64,000 bases of DNA from positions 15,894,210-15,958,209 of the forward strand of contig JAMPIT010000884.1 in NCBI GenBank assembly GCA_026261815.1. Reading direction: 5' to 3'. The stretch is from Monarcha castaneiventris obscurior (taxonomy: Eukaryota; Chordata; Aves; Passeriformes; Monarchidae). A program made the translations under genes and the position numbers. This document shows, piece by piece, positions 1 through 11,000 of this stretch (its first letter is position 1; each line of letters opens with the position of its first letter). The notes beneath the pieces were generated by a model. That model was not told the DNA's origin. It did not search any database and saw only the letters and a list, made by a program, of their open reading frames with translations.

Positions 1-1879
1 TTTATTTAGCATGGCAGATCCTACAGATATTTCATACACCTTAATGAGGTCCATTCTGTGCAAAGAGAAAAGAACAAAATCCAAACCCACAATCAAAGCC
101 TTTTGAGCATGATACTGTTGCTCCAACAATTGCACACAAGTAGAAAGCAGAACTACATTTCCACCTCTTTACCAATTACTCTGAGCAAGGAAAACAGAGA
201 TTCAGAGAATTGCAGGCCTGTTTCAGAAAATACCTCCCTGAAATAGTAACTTGAAGGGATACTCTGTAGTCTTTTAGGGAAAAAAAATCAAATTAACAGT
301 GAAACAATTAAAATTGTTTCATCAGATCCAACTGAATGAAAACATTCGTATTTCCTGCCACTTAAAGTCTGAGCTACATCTTCCAAAATCAAGTTATCAC
401 CATGACTAAGACATCCAAGCAGCCATGCAAGATTGCTGCTTGAGGCATTTGGAGCCAGGTTTTCAAAATGCTAAAAGAAAAAAAAAAAAAAAGGCTCCAG
501 CTAAGCTAGAGGTGCTTAGAAAACTCCACTCAAGTGCAGGACACACTAAGCTTATATAAAAAAAAAATCCACAAAAACACAGCCCATCTCACAGTGGGTG
601 CTCTAAATACAGTAGACTGGCAAACTTTTAAGCACTGTTGAATCAGGTCCAACTCTAGCAGGGTTCCAGAGCAACTCACAATCTTTCAGGAGAGAAAGGG
701 AGAGACAGACAGCAATTCAGACAAGGAGCCTCTTAGATCCAGCTAGATTTAGGCCGAGGGGTGGGGGGAAAAAAAAGCAAAAATAAAACAACTAAGGCAG
801 ATTGCAATACCAGGTATCTCTGAGCTCTGTTCATGCTATCCTTCAGGCTACTTCTTCAGAAATGCAATCTCTCCTATATAAAGGGCAGGAGAGCCAGCAG
901 GTTCCCATGTGGGAGCTGGGCTAGTCCACAGATGGTCCCTGGTCAACAGAACTAAATCCTGTGCCCAGGATTCCTCACATTTCCCTATGGAAGCATATGC
1001 TGGGAGGGTCAAGGTATACTGCAAGACAAAGGATTGCTATATTATACTTTGGCTGAGTATGGGCAGTCCCAGGAAGGTTACACAGAGCTAGAAACTGTCC
1101 CAAAGAAAAGTTCTGCAGCACTGTTCCTCTCTGATCTCAATGCAGCAAGAAATCCAGCCATGCTAAACCCAAAGTAACCCTTCCCCATTCCCTGATGCTG
1201 CCAGCCCCTGTGCAGGCCTGCACAGAAGGGGACCCAGGGTCTCTGCTGGAAGCTCCATTCAGCTCTCAGCATCTCACCCCCAAAGGGCTTGGCCAGCACA
1301 GTCTCATGGAACTGGTTCAGCTCTCGGGAGGCAGGGGAGTATCAGAGCTGCAGATCCCTCTTGCCCTGTTTCCTTTATCATTTCACACAGTGTGGACAAC
1401 CACTCTGACCACATCATGGAACTGACTGAACCAGCCCTTCCTCCTTCACCCAAGCAGGGATCTGCAGCCCAGGATTCACAGCCTCCCTAGCTCCAGAAGC
1501 CACTTGTACCTGCTCATTTCCCAGGCTTCTGACATCCTGACTGTTCCAGCATGGTCAAATGCAAACAGTACTCAGCAGGCAGAGCCACAGAGGCACACAA
1601 CAGAGGATTTTATAACTAAAAAAAAACCTGAGTGGACACAATCCAGTCTGTGCATATTTGTAACTACAACTGTAGTAGGCTGCATTCACACATAGATAAT
1701 CACTACATTCTGCTCTACTCACAAAGAAATTAATATAGTTCAACTTCCAGTTTAGGATGGCCTAGAAGCCAGATGAAAGAGGAAGGGAGGGAAGAATCTA
1801 ACAGTGAAAAGGATGTTTTTCATCATTAAGTCCCAAATAAGCCCTTTTCAAGACCAGTTCTGGGATTTTCAGCCCAGGA
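1..1879. other. BPGM: BPGM intron, left part; no exon seen
   Basis: This stretch lies downstream of the BPGM coding exon and should be part of the intron before its last coding exon. I looked on the minus strand for the missing C-terminal residues (about 58 in the human protein) and did not find them. The last exon is therefore expected beyond the left edge. The sequence is AT-rich with an A-run near 478-493. No RNA gene or long repeat was recognised. Confidence 0.6.
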
Positions 1880-2312
1880 AAGACCTGCTGGAGCAGGACC
1901 AGAGGAGGGCCACAAAAATGAACAGAGGGATGGAGCATATGTCCTGTGAGGAAAGGCTGAGTTGGGGCTGTTCAGCTTGGAGAAGAGAAGGCTCCAGAGG
2001 GACTCTAAGAAAGATGGAAACAGACATTTTAGCAGGGCCTGTTGCAATAGGACAAGGGGGGATGGTTTTAATCTAAAAGAAGATAGTTTCAGACTAGATG
2101 TAAGAATGAAAATTTCTATGATGAGGCTGGGAAAACACTGGAACATGTTGCACAAAGAGGCAGCAGATATCCCATTCCTGGAAACATTCAAGGCCAGGTT
2201 GAACAGGACTCTGAACAACCTGATCAAGTTGAAGATGTCCCTGCTCATTGCAGAGGGACTGGACTAGATGGCCTTTAGAAGGTATCCCCCAACATAAGCC
2301 ATTTTGTGACAA
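1880..2312 (+). mobile_element. CR1 LINE 3' end fragment
   Basis: The segment reads as the 3' part of an avian CR1 retrotransposon in sense orientation. It carries the familiar run of phrases: a track about rubbing out 'agagggccacaaaaatga', 'ggatggagca', 'gaaaaggctgag'-like and 'ttggggctgttcag' motifs, then 'gcagggcctgttgcaatag', and near the end 'gatgtccctgctcattgca' and 'ggactagatggcctttag'. The short open frames across it are relics or chance. It is heavily diverged, so it is an old 5'-truncated copy sitting in the BPGM intron. Boundaries are approximate. Confidence 0.88.
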
Positions 2313-2898
2313 ATAAACTTTATGCTAAGCTACCAACTCGCCTGTTTATTGGGATGCATTTTCTATATTGGGATATGCTACAGTATTTCCACAAGCCTTA
2401 GCAAGTGCCTACTCTCTGCAGAATTCCCTGTTACATAACTTTTAAGCAAAAAAATTATCAGGGTGACCCATCAGAGTAACAGTCAAGAACATCTTCCACA
2501 ACCCAAGTCAAGCACTTTTATTCTGCTGTGTTACAGCAGTGCTTTTTCAGTGAAGAGATTATTATTTCAAACCTGACAAAGCAGCTGAAAAAATCCAAAA
2601 ATAACTTGAGCTTGCAGAGTTTTTGCCTATCCAAACCAACCACAAAGTTAGTTTGAACACAGTAGTTTTAAATGAAATAAAATGAAAGCATCTGGCCCTT
2701 TTCTTAACTACATTAACCTAATTCTCTCCCCTTTCCACATCTCTCAGTTTGATTCCTTGACCAGCTTTTCACTTTCTCCTTGGAGAGCACAGACATGATT
2801 ACCTCACCCAGATAAGTAATACACACTACAGAACAAGGTATAAAGCTCCAAGCCATTGAGTAAGGTGGAGAGGGGAAGGCTAAAACAAAGACCCTTAC

Positions 2899-3499
2899 CT
2901 TCCACATGCTTCAGCAACGCCCTGCTGCTGTTCCCATGAGCAGAGATAAGAATCATTTTGCCACTTTTCAGTTCTGGCACTATCTTTTCGTTCCAATAGG
3001 GAAGGAGTCTATCAAGCACATCTTTGAGACTTTCAGCCTTTGGGAGATTATCCTGAGAGACATCACTGCACTTATAGCGGCGGTCGTTGTAGATCTCTTC
3101 GTAGTAGGGGTGGGATTCCGAGATGGGAGGCGGGGTCACATCGTAGCTTCTCCTCCAGATTTTCACCTGCTCCTCGCCGTGATTCAGAGCCATCTCTGCC
3201 CTGTTGAGCCCAATCAGCGCCCCATAGTGACGCTCATTCAGCCTCCAGGAGCTCTGGATGGGGACCCACTCCTGGCCCATCTCTTCCAGGATAAGCCAGG
3301 CAGTCTGGATGGAGCGGCTCAGCACAGAGGTGAAGACGAGGTCAAACTCGAAGCCCAGGGCTTTGAGGTGTTTGCCACAGTTCTTAGCCTCCTTTATGCC
3401 ATCGCTGCTCAGCTTCTGGTCCACCCAGCTGCAGAAGCGATTCTCCTTGGTCCAGGCTCCTTCCCCATGTCTTAGGAGAACGAGCCTGTACTTTGCCAT
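2899..3499 (-). CDS. BPGM: BPGM, first coding exon (partial gene)
   Basis: Bisphosphoglycerate mutase makes 2,3-bisphosphoglycerate from 1,3-bisphosphoglycerate in red cells (Rapoport-Luebering shunt) and has weaker mutase and phosphatase activities. The exon encodes residues 1-200 and the first base of codon 201. The histidine phosphatase signature LLRHGEGAW gives Arg10, His11 and Gly14; Arg62, Glu89, Arg90 and the second catalytic His188 (in [13 protein letters not shown]) are present. Length and numbering match the human enzyme of 259 residues. The exon ends at a GTAAGG donor (intron from 2,898 downward), so the open frame beyond it to 2,804 is intronic. A likely acceptor AG at 3,512-3,511 lies 11 bases before the ATG, so the 5' UTR is split. 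The final coding exon is outside the window. Gly14 and the overall match favour BPGM over PGAM1/2. Adult birds mostly use inositol pentakisphosphate in red cells; BPG is an embryonic effector there. Confidence 0.96.
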
Positions 3500-3512
3500 T
3501 TTGGTTGCAGCT

Positions 3513-6345
3513 TAGCACAGATGGCAGCTGGTCTGGCATCTAATAATGATACATCTGGACAAAGACACGAGACAGGCACATCAAACATCCCACAGATAAT
3601 GCATTACAAGCAGCAATATGGCAGTAAAAAGTAAACAACCATCAGAATCAAAACAACCAAAGAAACAAGTGTCTGCTGAGTATGATTTTACAATCGAGAG
3701 TGGGAGGAATTCCAAACCAGGAGACCTCATGTGGGAAGGAAAAATGCCATCCTTCACCCAGCTTGTTGCAACTAGCCCACTTTAAACAACTGATTAGGAG
3801 CAGATTTGTACAAGCTGCTCCAGCCTACAGGTTTCCCTCATGTGCTTAAACAGAGCCTCACTCAGTATCCCAGGCTCCCAGAGAAGCAGATCTCCCTCAC
3901 AGGGGAACTCTGAGGTGCCACATGTAGCTCAAACCCATAAGGGCTGTCCAGATCCTCACTGCTCCGAGGGAATGCAGGCACAGACAGCAGCTGTGGCCCC
4001 CAACCAAAGGAACTGGAGAGTGGCACCACAGAACTGGAACTGGCAACACACAGAACCTTACCAGCTTTTCTCAAAGGAGATGTCAACATAAGTCACACTC
4101 TGCATAATTTCCTCATATCCCCATCCTGTCCTGCTAATTATGCCAGTCTATGCTTGATCTTTTCCCCAGGCCACCTCCTCCATCATTCCTCCACACTCAG
4201 GTGTGACAACACAGATACTCTGGGTGCAATGTACAACTAGGGAGTCCCCATTTCACTGAATCCACAAGTGACCTCACAGATTATCCCACCCTCTTCCTGA
4301 CTTTCAAGTCTATTTTTCCCCTCCTGTCTGTGAATTACAATGCCAGATTCTTAGGCACCAGCATTAATGCTTTTACTTTTGGAGTGGGCACAAAAAGCCT
4401 ATTTGCTGTCCTCATTAACTCAGACAGCTACACATTCATAAAGCCAAACAGTGCCTTTCTCCTTCTTCTTGACCAAGCAGCATCACCTCTGGATTGTCTT
4501 CAATGGGAGAGACATTTTGACCACACACCCAAGGGTCTGCCAAGGTGGCCAAAGATCTGCTAGCAGACAATGGGGTGCCTGAAGGGTCCATCTAACACAG
4601 GACTGCAACTCTGACAGCCCCATCTGAGCCCTCTGACCTGAGACACAGGCTGGATGGCAATGGACAGAGCAGGGGAAAAAATACAAAAATACAACTCTGC
4701 ACGGGGGGTACTGCTGCACACCAGATGAATATTAAGTGCTCTCAAAACCATGGACAGTGGGAGACTGAGCTCTGATTTCTGCACACCGAACCTTGGGCCA
4801 GATTTCCATAAGAAACACACTTAAGGGAGCTCCCATCATCTCAAATCAGTTCGAGCTGCTTCAATCACACTCCAAGCATCTCAAATTCAGGCCCACTGTG
4901 ACCCTGAATTAGGTCAGCAGGACAGGACAGGCCCGTGCATTCTGGGTTTTGGGAAGCACCCAGCACAATACCAGCATTCATTTTTCCAGACTTTCAAAAA
5001 AAAGTGTCTAGAAAACTTGAATTCATTAACAGACTCAGGAACTTGATCTTGCTTGTAACAGCAGCCTCTAATTTCACGTTAAGAAAGAGTATACATCACA
5101 CAAGGGCACTATGCAAAACCTCCCCAGCTCTAACTTCTGCCTAAAGGCACAGCTCAGGATTAAAAAGCCTTTGAGGACTGGGATTTTTAGACAATGTCAG
5201 GAGGTATTGTTTGACACACAACAGACAGTTGACAAACACAAAAGGAAGTCTTATTTCATGCAAAGGCAGGCTGAGGTTTGTGTATGGCAAGGAGCATCTC
5301 AGACAAAATCCCCTGCATGGTCCACTTTTTCCACTCCAAATAATCAGTTGCACATTAAGCAAAGAAATCAGTTATTGCTAGGAGTCAGGTGTCATGTCAC
5401 ATCAGATACAACAATAAAACCACACCCCTTAAGAGCCTAGGTTTATAACAAAAGCAAGGATTTGATAGCATTTCCACCTAAAGCAACTCATCCTTCCTGA
5501 ACATACCACAGATACAATTAAAAAATTACAGTGTGTTCACAGCATGAACTACTACACATAAAACAACTCAACAGAAAGCTCTATCTCTGCAGATACCTTA
5601 TTACTCAGATTAACTGATTCTATTATCCACAGGAATAGACTACATAATTTACAAAACCAAATTAAGACCCAACAATAGCAGTGATGCACCTCTTTGCAAA
5701 AGTTTAGTTGGTACTTTTAGCCAAAAACAATAAAAAATTTAGTCAGTGTAAAAGATACAGAGAGACCAAATATCATCTGGGTGCCATAAACTCCAGTTTA
5801 CGTACATAAAACATTAGGCAGAAGCACAATTCTCAAACAAATTTAGAAAGAACTAGCAGTCACAGGGTTGTTTAAGTATCAGTCCACTTCTGGAAGCATT
5901 TAAACTAGAAAGCCTTAGAGTAACACATGGAAATAATCCTACTCACCTTTCCTATGGCAGAGGAACAACCTACACAAATCCCAGCACAGACTCAAGAGCT
6001 GCTTTATACAGAGGCCACCACACACTCTTGGCTGGTTACCTGCAGGGAAAGAATAAACACCGAGTGCTCACAGAAAGAGCCCACGAGTGCAAATGGCTAT
6101 GCCAGCCACCATTTGCTCTCAAAGCTGTTAAAGAAATAGAGCACACACCCCTCGTACGGACTGGGAAAGCTACCAAATGCCTTCTCCCAAAAAGAGATGC
6201 CAACGCACAGCTCCTGCATTTCCAACAAGGGGAAGTTTCACGTCTCCCACATGCCCCGGGATATCATTTGCACCCTAAGATTTGTTTAGGCTGCAATTAC
6301 CATAGCTCCAGCGTGCAGAACTCTACCAAAAGCTCTGGGCCACCA
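3513..6345 (-). other. BPGM: BPGM 5' intron
   Basis: This non-coding stretch lies between the BPGM coding exon and the CpG island that should hold its promoter. Open frames here are short and lack recognisable domains. I see no RNA gene. It is interpreted as the intron that splits the BPGM 5' UTR. Confidence 0.6.
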
Positions 6346-6562
6346 TGGAGGATACAGACGGCAGACCCGGACCCAGCACAGAGGCACTGGAACAGGTTGT
6401 CCAGAGAAGCTGTGGATGCCCCATCGCTAGAGGTGTTCCAGGCCAGGCTGGCTGGAGTCCTGAGCAACGTGGTCCATTGGCAGGTGTCCCTGTCCATGGC
6501 AAGGGGGTTGGAACTAGACAGCCTCTAAGGTCCCTTCCAACCCAAACCATTCCCTGTGGTTC
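6346..6562 (+). mobile_element. CR1 LINE 3' end fragment
   Basis: A second, shorter CR1 3' end in plus orientation. It includes 'ggcactggaacaggttgtcc', 'gtggatgccccatcgctaga', 'gtgttccaggccaggctgg' and 'aaggtcccttccaaccca', which are standard phrases of the avian CR1 tail. It lies in the BPGM 5' intron, about 70 bp downstream of the candidate TATA-driven first exon of BPGM. Confidence 0.88.
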
Positions 6563-6632
6563 GCTCTGGGATAGAACAGAAACCCAGCTCAGCACAGGAG
6601 AGCAGCGCACGGCGCTCAGGGTAACACCTTAC

Positions 6633-6711
6633 CCCGGCAGAGCTCTTGGACAAGCGCAATTTTAAAGGTCTAACACCAAAGGCGGTCACTTCCAAGGCTC
6701 CTGCTCCAGCC
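6633..6711 (-). promoter_or_regulatory. BPGM: Candidate TATA-driven BPGM first exon
   Basis: On the minus strand a clear TATAAAA box lies at 6,742-6,736. About 100 bases further on is a strong splice donor (GTAAGG, GT at 6,632-6,631). A start near 6,711 would give a non-coding exon of roughly 79 bases, which could splice to the acceptor at 3,512. This is inferred from motifs only. A second, TATA-poor candidate exon lies at 7,073-7,115, so BPGM may have alternative promoters. Confidence 0.45.
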
Positions 6712-6719
6712 GGGACAAG

Positions 6720-7560
6720 CTCCCTTGCTCATCCCTTTTATAAGGCGTCCCTGTGCCGAGCACCTGCGTGTCCCAGCCCTGCCCGAGCGCGGAGGCTCGG
6801 CCACAAGTAGGGCAGCGCCTCCCGGACAGGCAAAAACACCCACACACAGACACAGACAGAGCCGCGGGCAACCAAACGCGGCCACGGGCACACACGCCGT
6901 GCCCCGCAGCCACCGCCCCCTCGGGGAGCCGCCGCTTGCCCGGGGGACACCACCACCACCATCCCTCCCCGGAGTGCAGGCACAGCCCCGCCGAGGGAGT
7001 CCCCCCGAGCCCAGCGCCGCTCCACCCCGTCCCCCACGGCCGCTCCCCGGGCCCCGCGCTCCCGGGAATTACCGGGCTGGAGCCGCCGCCGCACCGGGAG
7101 CGCCGCAGCCGCCGCCGGGCCGGGCCGGGCCCGCACCGCGCGTCTTATTGCTGCCGCCGCGCCGCCGCGCCCGCCAGAGCGGCGCGCCCTGATTGGCCGG
7201 CGGGGGCGATGGGCAGCGGCCCGGGCCAATGAGCGCGGCGCGGGGTGGTGACGCGCTGACCCCGGGCGCCGGGCCCCGCCCCAAGGCCGGCACGGGCGGC
7301 GCTGCCGTGCCCGGGGATGCCGCGGGAATGCCGGCCCTGCTCCCACGGGTGGTGTAGCGGGAATGCCGGCCCTGCTCCCACAGCGGGAATGCCGGCCCTG
7401 CTCCCACAGCGGCCATCCCGGCCCTGTGGGGTGGGTGTGGGGTGGGTCCTCCTGCGGGAATGCCGGCCCTCCTCCCGGCCGCCCACAGCGGGCCGATCCG
7501 CCGCCAGGGATGGCGGCTGAGATGCCGGCTCCCCCCCGCGCGGGGCTGGGCACGCAGGCG
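6720..7560. promoter_or_regulatory. CpG island, BPGM promoter region
   Basis: The region is very rich in G, C and CpG, unlike the AT-rich DNA on both sides. It holds an ATTGG at about 7,191 and a CCAAT at about 7,226, arranged in opposite directions. On the minus strand a donor-like CCCG|GTAATT occurs at 7,073, preceded by an AATAAGA TATA-like element near 7,145. It could be a second non-coding first exon of BPGM. The long open frames here (up to 431 codons) result from low stop-codon frequency in GC-rich DNA. Confidence 0.65.
7322..7478. repeat. Short GC-rich minisatellite, 25-bp core
   Basis: The 25-bp core gcgggaatgccggccctgct-ccac occurs at 7,322, 7,357 and 7,383, with a diverged copy near 7,409 and another at 7,454. 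Spacing varies (35, 26, about 26, 45). It sits at the outer edge of the BPGM CpG island. Confidence 0.8.
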
Positions 7561-8039
7561 GCGCTTTGCCAAACGGAGGAACGGTGCGATGCCACCGGAG
7601 GCATCCAAAGCTCCGGCTGCTCCCGAATCCACCCTCGGACCGCCCAGCTCAGATGGGCTCCGTTGGGGGGGGGGGTCCTGCCCTGCCCACCGCCCTGGCA
7701 GCGGAGGGAGGCAAGCAGGGAGGCATCGCCAAGGAAGGCGCTGGGCTGCCCGCGGCCCCTGGACCCTTCCCAATTCCCTGCCCAGCCTCCTCCGTCCCAG
7801 CCCGCCTGCTGCCGGCCAGCACCGCCCCACTCGTTCCCAGCAGCCCAGGAGACGGGGCTCAGGGTCACTCCGACGGGGACTTTCCCAGGAAGGGCTCGCT
7901 TGTTCTTCCCGCTTTCAGGACCTTTTGGTTCTGGTGAAAAGCAAGGGTCCAAAATCTCGTTACTCATAATGAAATCAGCAGCCAAAAAAAAAAAAAAACG
8001 AACCCCATAGAAGTGAGTCTTCCTAAGGATCATGCTAGC

Positions 8040-11000
8040 TCCCTCATTCCCACAGGCTGTAATCCCAGTCTAAAGTAAATTAAAAGCAAAAACAAGTGGA
8101 TGGAGCAGCTCTGGCTCGAAACGAGGGAAGTGGTGTGGGAAGATGGTATCCTTTAGTGTTTCTATTGCCATAGGTCTGATTTTATTTTTAAAAAGAAGCA
8201 GAGCACATCTTTCATACCCCATCAGTCATATTTTCTTCTCTAAATGCTTACCCTTGAATAGCCACAAGATAAAGGGCCACAAACTGGATGTACACCAAAT
8301 GTGCTCTATCATCCTCCTTGCAGGGCATAGAGGTGATCTTCCCTCCTTAATAAGTTAAAAAGATAGTGCATGAAAATAAAAGATGGGCGATTCAGATTCT
8401 GATAGGAAAAAGTGGCATGAGTAAATTTAAGAAAATTTGGGACAGAGGCATTAAAATAATGTCTCTTAATATGCTGTGAGGAGAATGGTGTCTAATTTTA
8501 CATTTATAGGGATTAGATCCTAAGAAGTCAGTGGGAAAGAAGGATGAGGCAGATGAAACACTGCTTTGCTAGGCTCACAGCAATGTGTGGTAAGAGTGGC
8601 CAGGCTGCTGGTGAGCAGCATCCTGCATCTCTTTGGTGGTTACTGCACTGACTTTGTTCCTCATTTATTTGGGAAGCTCTAGAAAGCATTCTGCATCTCA
8701 GGGAGAATACTTTCAATGCCTTTCCTGATAGAGCTATCCCTGACCTCATCACAGAACCACAATAAAATCTGCTGCTTCTGCAGAATATTTCTACTGGATG
8801 TGCATTGTACTTAACAGTTACACATAAAATCCTTTTCACCTCATCCACCAACTTTAATATTAACAACTACCTTTCATTTCTGTCAACTCTGTCTAAGACA
8901 GAACTTACAGTACAAACCCAGCCCAGCCTATGTAATCAAAGCAATATTCAAGTTCACTGTGTAGAAGAGTTTGATTTGCCACACATCAGCTCGAACTGGT
9001 GAAGAGAATTGCTCCTGCATCCCATTGCATGTGCAGTCACCCTGCTTTCAGGCAAAGTGGTTGGTTGACTTTGTAAGGAAAAGAAGCAAAGCTCCTAGAG
9101 ACAGAAGGAGAAATACCTGTTCTTGAATATCAGCACTATGAGCATTGGCTGTATGTCAATCATTAAGAATACAATTAACAGAAAGAAACATTCTATGCCA
9201 ATATGCAGTCACAACTATAAGTGAGTCGACAGTAACCCATGCCACAGTTCAGGACCTCTATGGCCATCAAATACAGATTTTTGTCTCCTTTAGTCTTTAA
9301 GCAAGAGCACTTCATTAGCATGACAAAAACAGGGATATGACTTTGATTCACGTTTCAAACTATCCAAGGACAGAAGAGTCCCAGCCATATCCCTGTGCGT
9401 GACTTCTTGCAGACAGCTCCACTCACTTGGCAGCTATTATCTCTCAGACCAGCTGGGTTGTGTTTTTCAGGGTCTCTGCTCTGGAGCCCTTCCAGGCTGT
9501 TGCATTTAGCTGGAATGTTTGTGGCAGAATTAGTCCAGGAAACTCCTTCCCTCAACATATAAACTTCCGCCGGGACACCAGGGCAACTGCACCACACCAA
9601 ATAAAGGCCTGGAGCTGAGCAAGGCAGAAACAGAAGAAAACAGAACTGGAAAGAAGAAAGGCTGATTAATGATTGATTAAAACTGTGGTAAACAGGAATA
9701 TTCTTCACTGGTTATGCCCTTGGTACTCTTTCATAGAATAGTTACTTTGTTCAAAGCCAGATCCAGTGGTTGCCAGAGCATTGCAGACATACCCATTCCA
9801 ATTTCCAGAAAACCCTGAGCTCTTTGTTTACAACGATTTGATATGTAATCTGTCTTCATTAATAATTTCATCCTCAAAATAAAGTTCTGTAATCAAGTCC
9901 TTGCACTCTTTAATAACTCCGAAACCCTCTCTTTAAAACTTCCCCTGTGTGTTTTCCTTCTGCATGAATTTGTCTCCTTTTCTAGACTCTCCCTACTCCT
10001 TTCCAGCCCATTCTCTCTGACCCAGATGTGTACCCAGGGAATCCTCCCTCACTTTTTTCTCGGATGCAGGCCCATTCAGGCCATTTTCAACACTTGACAT
10101 TTTTTCCCCCTACAAAAGACCTAGATCCTGTTTTTTCTCTGTCTGCTATCCACGCTATTGTCTCACATTCCTCTGCAACTATTCTGACGGCCCATTTTCA
10201 CCCGCGGGACAAAGTAGTATGGAGAAAGCTCTGGGAGTACAACACACTATGCAGAGAAAAACATCCTTACTGCCTCCTGAGAATTCAGAACCACAACATG
10301 GAAAAATGACTCTGGCTAAACCCATCTCCTCATATGGCTCCACACACCAGACCTCGGTCTGTAACACAAGGAAAATGAACCCTTTTCCATCCGAGCTCAG
10401 GGAGCAGGAACAGGCAAGGACGTGCCAGGCTTCCTCCTCCCTGGTGGAGCCACTCACCACATCTTGCAGTACCCACACGTGGCTCTCAGCAGTTCCTTGG
10501 CTCAAGCACAGCTGTGCGTGGGTAATTTCTCCTCGCACACCTAATCCCTATTTGTCAACAGATCACACCACCACGTCTTAAACCAAGCCTATTATTACCT
10601 AAGACTTGGGGGTGCACCTGACAGAGCAGCGAGGCACACCTTGCACACCGGGTAGTCACCCAATTACAACTTAAGCTCCTTAGCAAAGGCCCTTTTTCAT
10701 CTTTTGTTTTACTACTTTAGGCACTGCTTGACACCTGCTTAATACAATGCTGCTTTCATTAACGCAGTGGGGCTTTCATCCTGTTGGGATATGGAGGCAA
10801 TATGCAACTTCAGTACCTCAGTACATTCTCTTTGTATCAAAACCACAAGTGTAAGTCCATGTGAAGAGAAAATAAAGTACTCTACCTTTTTTATCTTCTC
10901 TCCCTCTCTAACTGCATTGCTTGGAGGGAAAATCTGTTTAAAAAAAAAAAAGTGTGTGTAAGCACTAAAACTAACCCTGCATTTGTCACCAGAATCAGAG

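Noticed and set aside
1826..2312. Possible genes of 140 and 101 codons
   Set aside because: Both lie on the CR1 fragment and reflect that repeat.
2804..2898. BPGM coding extending 31 residues past the VEG at the exon end
   Set aside because: A GTAAGG donor at 2,898 matches the known exon boundary, and the residues beyond do not resemble the BPGM C-terminus.
2906..3475. 189-codon plus-strand frame
   Set aside because: It is the antisense shadow of the BPGM coding exon.
6738..8033. 431-codon open frame on the minus strand
   Set aside because: It lies in a CpG island with few stop codons, is rich in Arg, Pro, Gly and Ala, overlaps the BPGM promoter region and shows no domain.
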